Assembly (NCBI GenBank): GCA_020216655.1
Contig: JAIWNU010000187.1
Coordinates: forward strand, 1-7,824
Length of the DNA stretch: 7,824 nucleotides
Direction: 5' to 3'
Source: Treponema sp.
Lineage (GTDB): Bacteria; Spirochaetota; Spirochaetia; Treponematales; Breznakiellaceae
Translations under genes and position numbers: made by a program
Notes under the pieces: model-generated
Told to the model about the DNA's origin: nothing
The model's database searches: none
What the model saw: only the letters and a program-made list of their open reading frames with translations
Shown: positions 1-5,727 of the stretch, piece after piece
How positions within the stretch are numbered: position 1 is the stretch's first letter
How the letters are laid out: each line of letters begins with the position of its first letter

Positions 1-2
1 CT

Positions 3-137
3 CAATACTTTCATGGAAATGCCGATACCTATGTTGTAAAGAATCGAGGCGTTACCGGTATCTGTGCCCGGTGGCACCGGTATCATCTGGAACGCCGTCT
101 CGATGCAATTTTACGACGGGAGGGGATTGGGCGGTAA
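3..137 (+). CDS. C-terminal end of an upstream gene, possibly dephospho-CoA kinase (partial)
   Basis: An open frame enters from the left edge and ends at the TAA at 135-137, giving about 44 residues. It contains the segment ADTYVVKNRG and ends ERRLDAILRREGIGR. In dephospho-CoA kinase (CoaE, last step of coenzyme A synthesis, phosphorylating the ribose 3'-OH of dephospho-CoA) the C-terminal region typically has an 'AD-x-V/I-x-N-x-G' strand followed by a final helix of the 'vdxiLxxxG' kind, and this fragment fits that pattern. The P-loop and catalytic region lie outside the window, so the assignment is tentative and rests on this resemblance alone. The stop is only 2 nt before the ATG of the SPOR-domain gene, so the two are probably cotranscribed and may be translationally coupled. 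Confidence 0.45.
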   Translation, partial: QYFHGNADTYVVKNRGVTGICARWHRYHLERRLDAILRREGIGR

Positions 138-139
138 TC

Positions 140-1006
140 ATGGAAAAGAAACAAGTATTATATATTATCATATCCGTAGGACTGGCCCTTACTCTGTTTA
201 TTGTAGGCGCCATCTGGATCATTTCATCCAAAAAACAAGGCACCAGTTCCTTAGCGGCCCTTCAGGGCGGTACATCAAATACTGCAGCCCCAACAGCTCA
301 GGCGGGGGATTCCGCCGCAGCAGTCCAGGGCCAGGGTGCCAGCGGCAATACGATCAATCCTACCGAATGGGTTAAAAATCCTCAAACTGTTCAGGGGGTC
401 CAGACACCGCCCCCCGGAACACCTACCAGCCGGGGAGACATTATCATCGTCTATGGGGACAACACAGTCACGAGCAAAACAAGCGGAGCTCTTCCTTCTG
501 CAGCGGTGGATCCCAACAGCGTTGTTATCCAGGTACCGCAGCCGCAAACGTCGGACACAGCCCCTGCTGGTACGAGTACGGTTACAAGTACGGCCACAAA
601 TCAGACCGTAGAGACGAAACCGGCTGCAGGAACAGGGAGCGGCGCTGCCCCTTCGGTGCAGATAAACCAGACAAAAACTGTAACAAGCGCGCCGGCAAAG
701 CCCAGCGCAGGAACGACAGCGGCTCAAACTGCGGCAAAGCCTAGTACACCGAAAATCTATACCGATTACTGGGTGCAAACCGGAGCGTATTCGACCAAGT
801 TAAGGGCCGAAAATGCCAAGGAGCAGCTTAAAGCCAAGGGCATCAGCTCTGTGGTGGATGTAAAAGAAGTGAATGGCAAAACCTATTACCGGGTTCGCAT
901 TGGCCCATACACAACCCAGAAGGAAGCCCAGTACTGGCTGTCTTTAGTAAAAAACATAGACGGTTTTGCGGAAAGCTACGTCAGCAGCGTTCAGACAAAG
1001 CGATAG
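140..1006 (+). CDS. Membrane-anchored SPOR-domain protein
   Basis: A 288-residue protein built like other SPOR proteins. A short basic start (MEKK) leads into one hydrophobic segment at about residues 5-28, followed by lysines, so it is an N-in signal anchor. Residues ~33-205 form a low-complexity Ala/Thr/Pro/Gln/Ser/Gly linker, probably disordered and periplasmic. Residues 206-288 are a SPOR domain, with YWVQTGAYSTKLRAENAKEQ, then the central KTYYRVRIGPYTTQKEAQYW. SPOR domains are known to bind glycan strands of peptidoglycan stripped of stem peptides, usually at division sites, so a role in envelope or septal maintenance is inferred. The ATG at 140 was chosen over the in-frame ATG at 71 because it begins directly at the anchor, follows purine-rich sequence (GGGAGGGG at 118-125, GGGCGG at 129-134) and avoids a long overlap with the upstream gene. 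The linker is poorly conserved in this class, so the exact partner cannot be named. Confidence 0.88.
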   Translation: MEKKQVLYIIISVGLALTLFIVGAIWIISSKKQGTSSLAALQGGTSNTAAPTAQAGDSAAAVQGQGASGNTINPTEWVKNPQTVQGVQTPPPGTPTSRGDIIIVYGDNTVTSKTSGALPSAAVDPNSVVIQVPQPQTSDTAPAGTSTVTSTATNQTVETKPAAGTGSGAAPSVQINQTKTVTSAPAKPSAGTTAAQTAAKPSTPKIYTDYWVQTGAYSTKLRAENAKEQLKAKGISSVVDVKEVNGKTYYRVRIGPYTTQKEAQYWLSLVKNIDGFAESYVSSVQTKR

Positions 1007-1010
1007 GGGT

Positions 1011-1016
1011 TATAAC
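1011..1016 (+). promoter_or_regulatory. Possible -10 element upstream of the secreted-protein gene
   Basis: TATAAC matches five of six bases of the sigma70 -10 consensus. No good -35 lies at the right distance; only the weak CGTTCA at 988-993 is there. If used, transcription would start near 1023, and the hairpin at 1029-1074 would make up almost the whole 5' leader. Weak evidence on its own. Confidence 0.25.
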
Positions 1017-1028
1017 GACAATTAAAGC

Positions 1029-1081
1029 AGGGCCTGTACATGCTGCCGTATTCACGGTATGCGTTGCAGGCCCTTTTGTTT
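1029..1081 (+). terminator. Terminator-like hairpin overlapping the next gene's start codon
   Basis: AGGGCCTG at 1029-1036 is exactly complementary to CAGGCCCT at 1067-1074. The inner part also pairs: CCGT at 1046-1049 with ACGG at 1054-1057 around an ATTC tetraloop, and most bases between with one bulge on each side (C1039, U1060) and some G-U pairs. A U-rich run (TTTTGTTT, 1074-1081) follows. This is the layout of an intrinsic terminator for the SPOR operon. However, the ATG at 1059 sits in the 3' half of the stem and the U-run encodes part of the next gene's signal peptide, so it may instead act as an attenuator or translation-blocking hairpin. Confidence 0.65.
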
Positions 1082-2528
1082 ACTCATCCTCATTTTAGCC
1101 ATCCGAGCCCCGAACAATTGCTGCGCCCAAGAGGATGATACACCCGAACCGTATCCCAGCGGACAAGAGTTAAAGGTTCGTTCTGACACAGCGCTCATTT
1201 CTCGATACGAGGGCCCCTCGGTAAGCCAGCAAAGCGATATCAGCCTTAATTGCCTCACAGATCTTCAGTTTCACCTCTACACCTTACACACTGTTCCCCT
1301 TGGGCAGAGCGAAGAGGGAATAACGTCTCAAAGCATCATCTATCCCGATACAGTCGGGTTAGAAATATCAGCACAAAAAGGAAATTTCCGTATCCTGTAT
1401 GGTTCACTTTCTCTAGGAGGCCTTGAAAATCGGCTTCAAAACATATGGAACAAGGCGCTTTTGCTTCCCCTTTCCTACGCCATTTCTGCCCCACGGCTCA
1501 AGCGAAGCACATCCGCAGTCCAGAAACAGGACATGGCCGGTTATGTTACTCTGCTTAGAGGCCCCCGGACTATGCTCTATAGCTGCATTCACCTGGAAGA
1601 CCCGCAGAATATCAATACCATACTCGGGTTTCAAATCTATCAGATTGATGAATGGACACTGGATCTTGAGTCCCTCCTTTGTTCTCGTATGCTACCCGAA
1701 AGCCATGCAGAAACCTGGTTCTCCTCTCACCCTTTTGTTCCTGAACGGCGGCAAATGCTCTCCGCTTTCGGCTTAAAATGGGAGGGCCCTCGAGCTTCAA
1801 TTGCCGGTGACGCAGCTATTTCATGGACCGAATGGGAAGGCCTCGGCTGGTATTACAAGGGCTCTTTCTCTTTCGGCCCCCCGGCCTTTCGGTTTTCCGG
1901 AGGAGCCGAAAGCATTCAAGGGAATTTTCGCGATAGCGGGGGAACAGCAGCGGACAACAATAGCCGCGGAAGGCTGGAGCTTTCTCTAAAAAGCAGAAAT
2001 TTTGGTTCAGTCATTTTAAATATGGAAACCATGTATGCAAACAACGATACAGGTTATCCTGCATATTTAGAGGAAATAGCAGGTGCTCTTGCTGTTTCCA
2101 AGGGTCGGCTGTTCCGTTCATGGTGGCTTATGCCGGATAAGCTTAAGCTGGAAACCGGGTATAAAGAGAGTGAAGCCACACCTTATTTTGGAGCAATGAA
2201 CCTAACCTTTACAGAAGGGGGAACAAAAGCAGGCTTTGAACAAACAGGCTCGCTTTCGCTGCGTTCAGGAAGTCCCTGTCTTCAGCCTGGGGTGACCGCT
2301 CTCCAAACCCGCTATTCACTTTCCATCCAGGGCCATCTGCAAATGAACCGAATGACAATGCAGGCCGAGACAGGATGGAAAAAAGACTATAATGAGTCTA
2401 TTTATGGAAATGCCAGCATTAAAGTGTCCTATACACAAGAAAACCTTCGTATTTCAGGATCTTTAGACGTGCCGGTCTATAATAACGACTCCTGCAAAGC
2501 AACTATTTCTGTAGTCTGGCAGCGGTAG
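1059..2528 (+). CDS. Secreted beta-rich protein, probable outer-membrane/periplasmic protein of unknown function
   Basis: A 489-residue protein I do not recognise as any named family. The N-terminus reads as a Sec signal peptide: basic MRCR, a hydrophobic core LLILILAI at about residues 8-15, and a likely cleavage after CCA or CCAQ near residues 22-25, before acidic EDDTPEP. From about residue 245 to the end there are repeated alternating hydrophobic/polar stretches with many aromatics and Gly (for example GLGWYYKGSFSFGPPAFRFS, LELSLKSRNF, RYSLSIQGHLQM, ASIKVSYTQENLRISGSL). These look like amphipathic beta strands of a barrel. The last residues are VVWQR rather than the classical terminal Phe or Trp. 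No downstream ATG, GTG or TTG would keep the signal peptide, so the ATG at 1059 is the only credible start, although it has no clear Shine-Dalgarno and lies inside a hairpin. The length and undisturbed frame argue for a real gene. An alternative is a soluble periplasmic beta protein. Confidence 0.75.
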   Translation: MRCRPFCLLILILAIRAPNNCCAQEDDTPEPYPSGQELKVRSDTALISRYEGPSVSQQSDISLNCLTDLQFHLYTLHTVPLGQSEEGITSQSIIYPDTVGLEISAQKGNFRILYGSLSLGGLENRLQNIWNKALLLPLSYAISAPRLKRSTSAVQKQDMAGYVTLLRGPRTMLYSCIHLEDPQNINTILGFQIYQIDEWTLDLESLLCSRMLPESHAETWFSSHPFVPERRQMLSAFGLKWEGPRASIAGDAAISWTEWEGLGWYYKGSFSFGPPAFRFSGGAESIQGNFRDSGGTAADNNSRGRLELSLKSRNFGSVILNMETMYANNDTGYPAYLEEIAGALAVSKGRLFRSWWLMPDKLKLETGYKESEATPYFGAMNLTFTEGGTKAGFEQTGSLSLRSGSPCLQPGVTALQTRYSLSIQGHLQMNRMTMQAETGWKKDYNESIYGNASIKVSYTQENLRISGSLDVPVYNNDSCKATISVVWQR

Positions 2529-2556
2529 CATAAAAACTATCAATGCGGTATGCCTC

Positions 2557-2585
2557 TTGAAACTTGTCGCAAATATTACTATATT
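2557..2585 (+). promoter_or_regulatory. Sigma70-type promoter for the EF-G operon
   Basis: TTGAAA (2557-2562, five of six consensus bases) and TATATT (2580-2585, five of six) are separated by exactly 17 nt. Transcription would start near 2591-2593, leaving a leader of about 160 nt before the EF-G start codon. It lies right after the stop of the preceding gene (2528), where a promoter for the next transcription unit is expected. Confidence 0.6.
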
Positions 2586-2608
2586 GTAGAAGCTGAAAGT
2601 ATATAGTA
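2577..2608. repeat. Perfect 8-bp inverted repeat centred on the predicted start site
   Basis: TACTATAT (2577-2584) and ATATAGTA (2601-2608) are exact reverse complements separated by 16 nt. The left arm overlaps the -10 element and the dyad centre (~2592.5) coincides with the predicted transcription start. It could be an operator. The arms are AT-rich, so chance is a fair alternative. Confidence 0.4.
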
Positions 2609-2632
2609 GCCATCCTTACGATTACCGTGGAC

Positions 2633-2722
2633 AGCTTCCAGGTTGGACTCAAAACGACAGGATTGCACGGCTGCTGTTTACAATTCGAACGTTGAGTCGA
2701 ACCCGCCTGTGAGCGGGAAGCT
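2633..2722 (+). ncRNA. Candidate structured 5' leader RNA (three-way junction) of the EF-G mRNA
   Basis: Hand folding gives a compact three-way junction. P1 pairs 2633-2639 (AGCTTCC) with 2716-2722 (GGAAGCT), seven perfect pairs. After one unpaired base, P2 pairs 2641-2652 (GGTTGGACTCAA) with 2692-2703 (TTGAGTCGAACC), eleven of twelve with one G-G mismatch. P2 continues through 2655-2656/2690-2691 and 2660-2665/2681-2686. P3 is a short hairpin at 2704-2715 (CGC/GCG around CTGTGA) that abuts both P2 and P1 with no linker. A competing form extends the P3 hairpin to CCCGC/GCGGG (2702-2706/2713-2717). The 3' arm ends about 14 nt before the AAGAGG ribosome-binding sequence (2734-2739). I recognise no known riboswitch or ribosomal-protein leader signature, and no U-tract follows, so translational rather than termination control is the likelier mode. 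It could also be an unrelated small RNA or a fortuitous fold. Confidence 0.5.
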
Positions 2723-2750
2723 ATACTAGGGACAAGAGGTATAATACGAG

Positions 2751-4841
2751 ATGGGCATCGATATAACCAAGATGCGGAATATCGGAATCAGTGCACACAT
2801 CGATTCTGGTAAAACAACGCTTTCCGAGCGTATTTTGTTCTACTGCAACAAAATACATGCAATTCATGAAGTACGCGGAAAAGACGGTGTCGGGGCTACC
2901 ATGGATCACATGGAGCTGGAACGGGAACGGGGCATTACCATCCAGTCTGCGGCCACCCAGGTTCAGTGGAAGGATCATATCATCAACCTGATCGATACCC
3001 CCGGACACGTAGACTTCACCATCGAGGTTGAACGGTCTTTACGGGTTCTCGACGGAGCTATTCTTGTGCTCTGTGCCGTTGCGGGTGTTCAATCCCAGTC
3101 AATTACGGTTGACCGCCAGCTCAAGCGATATCACGTTCCCCGTATTGCCTTTGTAAACAAGTGCGACCGGACCGGCGCCAATCCCTTTAAGGTGCGCATG
3201 CAGCTCCGGGAAAAGCTCGGCCTCAATGCGGTCCTTACCCAGATTCCCATAGGGCTCGAAGACAAACTCGAAGGTCTTGTGGACCTCATTACCCAAAAGG
3301 CAGTTTATTTTGATGGAGACCAGGGAACCCAGATCCGCTATGCCGAAATTCCTGCCCATCTTCAGGCCGACGCGGCCAAATATCGGGAAGAACTCTTAGA
3401 TGCCCTCTCCATGTTCTCTGATGAGCTTGCAGAACTGTATTTGGCGGGCGAGACCATTCCCGAAGACCTCATCTACGCCACCATCCGGAAAGCTACCATT
3501 GCCGAACAGTTTGTACCGGTCATGATGGGTTCTGCGTACAAGAACAAGGGTGTGCAGCTGCTCCTTGATGGTGTCATGCGGTACCTGCCCAATCCGAATG
3601 AAGTAGAAAACGTTGCCCTTGACCTGGATAACAACGAGGCTCCGGTTAAGCTCAAGGCTGACGAAAATCTTCCCACCGTTGCCCTCGGCTTTAAGCTCGA
3701 AGACGGCCAATACGGACAGCTTACCTATGTGCGGATTTACCAAGGATCCATTAAAAAGGGTGATGAACTGTACAACTCCCGTGCGCACCGCAAGTTCAAA
3801 GTTGGCCGCCTCGTTCGTATGCATGCGAATAGTATGGAAGACATTAACGAAGGTTACCCTGGAGACATTGTGGCCCTCTTCGGTATCGACTGTGCATCGG
3901 GCGACACCTTCTGTTCACCTTCGATTAACTATGCAATGACCAGTATGTATGTCCCTGAACCGGTTATCTCCCTTGCCATTACTCCCAAGGATAAAAAGTC
4001 CGCAGACCAGATGGCCAAGGCTCTCAACCGCTTCACCAAAGAGGACCCCACATTCCAGACCTTTGTGGATCCAGAGTCTAACCAGACTATTATCAAGGGA
4101 ATGGGCGAGCTTCACCTCGAAGTTTATATCGAACGGATGAAGCGGGAATACAAGTGCGAAGTAGAAACCGGTATGCCCCAGGTAGCTTACCGCGAAACTA
4201 TTACCCAGCGTGCCGACTTTAACTATACTCATAAGAAGCAAACCGGTGGTTCCGGACAGTACGGTCGTGTGGCCGGTTACATGGAACCCCTTGAATCAGG
4301 CGACTACGAATTTGTGGACAACATCAAGGGCGGTGCGATTCCCAATGAATACATCCCCAGCTGTGATAAGGGCTTCCGCGAGGCCATTAAAAAAGGCTCC
4401 CTCATTGGCTTCCCCATCGTGGGTGTTCGCTGTGTTATCAACGATGGTCAGTCCCATCCGGTCGACTCTTCGGATATCGCGTTCCAGCTTGCAGCTATCG
4501 GAGCCTTCCGCGAAGGCTATGCAAAAGCCAAGCCCTGTATTCTTGAACCCATTATGAAGGTTTCCGTGGAAGGACCTACCGAATTCCAAGGAAATATTTT
4601 TGCCTCACTTAACCAACGTCGTGGTATAATAACCTCGTCCACAGAGGATGGTGCTTATTCCCGTGTGGAAGCCGAAGTTCCGCTCAGCGAAATGTTCGGT
4701 TATTCTACGGTACTCCGCTCCTTGACTCAGGGCAAGGCCGAGTTTACCATGGAATTTGAGAAATACGGGAAGGTCCCGTCCAGCATCTCCGATGCTCTCA
4801 TCAAGGAATTTGAAGAGAAGCGGAAGAAGGAACAACACTAG
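2751..4841 (+). CDS. fusA: Elongation factor G, spirochaete/mitochondrial EFG1-like type
   Basis: A 696-residue translational GTPase that drives tRNA-mRNA translocation on the ribosome after peptide-bond formation. GTPase motifs are complete: P-loop AHIDSGKT (15-22), switch I RGIT (60-63), DTPGH (82-86), NKCD (136-139) and the GSA motif (260-262). Domain IV shows [12 protein letters not shown] and the tip loop [10 protein letters not shown], with His569 matching the histidine that reaches the decoding centre in other EF-Gs. The C-terminus ends in a charged tail, EEKRKKEQH. The G domain ([12 protein letters not shown], the [13 protein letters not shown] segment, [15 protein letters not shown]) resembles mitochondrial EFG1 more than canonical bacterial EF-G, which usually has AHIDAGKTT and NKMD. 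This is the spdEFG1 subfamily known from spirochaetes, planctomycetes and some deltaproteobacteria. It is not next to rpsL, rpsG or tuf. The ATG at 2751 follows AAGAGG at 2734-2739 with rather long spacing (11 nt), after a structured leader. It is followed 12 nt later by an ATPase gene, probably cotranscribed. Confidence 0.96.
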   Translation: MGIDITKMRNIGISAHIDSGKTTLSERILFYCNKIHAIHEVRGKDGVGATMDHMELERERGITIQSAATQVQWKDHIINLIDTPGHVDFTIEVERSLRVLDGAILVLCAVAGVQSQSITVDRQLKRYHVPRIAFVNKCDRTGANPFKVRMQLREKLGLNAVLTQIPIGLEDKLEGLVDLITQKAVYFDGDQGTQIRYAEIPAHLQADAAKYREELLDALSMFSDELAELYLAGETIPEDLIYATIRKATIAEQFVPVMMGSAYKNKGVQLLLDGVMRYLPNPNEVENVALDLDNNEAPVKLKADENLPTVALGFKLEDGQYGQLTYVRIYQGSIKKGDELYNSRAHRKFKVGRLVRMHANSMEDINEGYPGDIVALFGIDCASGDTFCSPSINYAMTSMYVPEPVISLAITPKDKKSADQMAKALNRFTKEDPTFQTFVDPESNQTIIKGMGELHLEVYIERMKREYKCEVETGMPQVAYRETITQRADFNYTHKKQTGGSGQYGRVAGYMEPLESGDYEFVDNIKGGAIPNEYIPSCDKGFREAIKKGSLIGFPIVGVRCVINDGQSHPVDSSDIAFQLAAIGAFREGYAKAKPCILEPIMKVSVEGPTEFQGNIFASLNQRRGIITSSTEDGAYSRVEAEVPLSEMFGYSTVLRSLTQGKAEFTMEFEKYGKVPSSISDALIKEFEEKRKKEQH

Positions 4842-4851
4842 AAAGGAGAGG
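4842..4851 (+). promoter_or_regulatory. Strong Shine-Dalgarno of the ATPase gene
   Basis: AAAGGAGAGG lies entirely in the 12-nt gap after the EF-G stop and fixes the ATG at 4854 (5 nt after AAAGGAG). It is much stronger than the EF-G site, so the ATPase may be well translated even without coupling. Confidence 0.8.
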
Positions 4852-4853
4852 TC

Positions 4854-5558
4854 ATGGTTAAGCAAGAACTTATTCAGCGGAGCCCTGTTCGCGTGTTTGA
4901 GAAATCTATTCACGGAGGGCTCAAGGCGGGTGAAATCGGGGTTATTGCATCCAGAAAGGGTGTTGGTAAAACTTCCGTCCTTGTCCAGATTGCCCTGGAT
5001 AAATTGCTGCAGGGGAAAAAGGTTATCCATGTTTCCTTTTCTCAGCACACAGATTATGTCATAGCCTGGTATGAAGATATCTTCTCTGAAATCGCCAAAA
5101 AGAAGAATCTTGAACATGCACTGGAAGTAAAAAACGACTTGGTTAAGAATCGTGTGTTGATGAACTTTAACCAGGACGGCGTAACCAGCGAGCAAATTTT
5201 AAGAAGCCTCAGGGCAATGATAATAGACGGTGGCTTTAAGGCCGACGCACTTATTATCGATGGTTATGATTTCTCACGGGCTACTAAAGAACGGATCGCT
5301 GCAGTCAAGGAATTTGCAAAGGAACTGCATCTTGAAATTTGGTACAGCTGCAACATTCTGCCTGAAGAATCCAAAACAGATAAGGCAGCTATTCCCCAAA
5401 TTCTTCAGGATTATTCTGATCTCCTTGATATCATCATCGTACTGGAACCCAAACAAGACTTCGTTCAATTCAGTGTTGTAAAGGACCGAACCATTTTAAA
5501 TCCTACCCATTTGGATTTAAAGCTTGATACTAAAACGCTGTTAATTGCTGAAGTCTAA
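4854..5558 (+). CDS. RecA/DnaB/KaiC-fold P-loop ATPase of unknown function
   Basis: A 234-residue single-domain protein with no predicted signal peptide or membrane segment. Residues 18-41 read SIHGGLKAGEIGVIASRKGVGKTS. The 'GGL-x-x-GEI' lead-in to the P-loop is characteristic of the RecA/DnaB/KaiC group. The Walker A core is SRKGVGKT (33-40), with Ser instead of the usual first Gly or Ala. Strand KKVIHVSFSQHT (55-66) aligns with the DnaB/KaiC strand that normally ends in a catalytic Glu; here Gln64 and His65 stand there and no Glu is seen. Walker B is ALIIDGYD (132-139). The C-terminal half has further beta strands (LDIIIVLEPK, FVQFSVVKDR) typical of the core fold. There is no helicase N-domain or second KaiC domain, so it is shorter than DnaB or KaiC. 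It starts 12 nt after EF-G and ends at a terminator, so it is the last gene of that operon. A role tied to translation is inferred only from position. It could bind ATP without efficient hydrolysis. Confidence 0.85.
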   Translation: MVKQELIQRSPVRVFEKSIHGGLKAGEIGVIASRKGVGKTSVLVQIALDKLLQGKKVIHVSFSQHTDYVIAWYEDIFSEIAKKKNLEHALEVKNDLVKNRVLMNFNQDGVTSEQILRSLRAMIIDGGFKADALIIDGYDFSRATKERIAAVKEFAKELHLEIWYSCNILPEESKTDKAAIPQILQDYSDLLDIIIVLEPKQDFVQFSVVKDRTILNPTHLDLKLDTKTLLIAEV

Positions 5559-5601
5559 GAAGGTTTTCTAACACAAATCATGTATTAAATTAAATACACT
5601 G

Positions 5602-5638
5602 GAAGCTGTCCCTGCATGATGGACAGCTTCTTTTTTTT
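5602..5638 (+). terminator. Intrinsic terminator of the EF-G/ATPase operon
   Basis: GAAGCTGTCC (5602-5611) pairs perfectly over ten bases with GGACAGCTTC (5621-5630) around a 9-nt loop, followed immediately by eight T residues (5631-5638). It begins 43 nt after the ATPase stop. Confidence 0.93.
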
Positions 5639-5675
5639 GTCTTAAAATTGGGCCCCTGTATTTTTTCTTACATTC

Positions 5676-5705
5676 TTGCAATTTTTTTTAATATCATGCT
5701 ATACT
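5676..5705 (+). promoter_or_regulatory. malQ promoter with extended -10 and T8 spacer tract
   Basis: TTGCAA (5676-5681) and TATACT (5700-5705) are 18 nt apart, and TGC (5697-5699) precedes the -10 as an extended element. Transcription would start near 5712, leaving a leader of only about 16 nt. The spacer contains an uninterrupted T8 run (5682-5689). Confidence 0.65.
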
Positions 5706-5718
5706 AAACCGGTTAAAT

Positions 5719-5724
5719 GGAGGA
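5719..5724 (+). promoter_or_regulatory. Shine-Dalgarno of malQ
   Basis: GGAGGA sits just upstream of the ATG at 5728 (4 nt after GGAGG) and supports this start over other in-frame codons. Confidence 0.8.
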
Positions 5725-5727
5725 ATC

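Noticed and set aside
54..84. Direct repeat ACCGGTATC (54-62 and 76-84)
   Set aside because: A 9-nt repeat within coding sequence and with no further copies or flanking structure; probably chance.
71..139. Longer N-terminus for the SPOR protein from the ATG at 71
   Set aside because: It would overlap the upstream gene by 67 nt and put 23 non-hydrophobic residues before the signal anchor; the ATG at 140 fits better.
275..778. Minus-strand 167-codon frame inside the SPOR gene
   Set aside because: Cys/Arg/Ser-rich translation that mirrors the Ala/Thr-rich linker on the other strand; no start signals or family features.
2633..2722. A tRNA-like gene, because the outer stem has 7 bp like an acceptor stem
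   Set aside because: No T-arm, anticodon arm or CCA-adjacent pattern fits on either strand; the interior folds as one long rod plus a tiny hairpin.
2553..2739. CCTCTTG (2553-2559) complementary to CAAGAGG at the EF-G ribosome site (2733-2739), as an anti-Shine-Dalgarno
   Set aside because: The upstream arm overlaps the -35 element and would not be in a transcript starting near 2592; it matters only for read-through RNA.
2740..2745. Perfect TATAAT just before the EF-G ATG, as a promoter -10
   Set aside because: It lies only 5 nt before the start codon, has no -35 at the proper distance, and would place the transcript start at or inside the gene; the promoter at 2557-2585 is better.
4605..5195. 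Minus-strand 196-codon frame across the EF-G/ATPase junction
   Set aside because: It is antisense to two confident genes and spans their boundary, and its translation has no recognisable domain.
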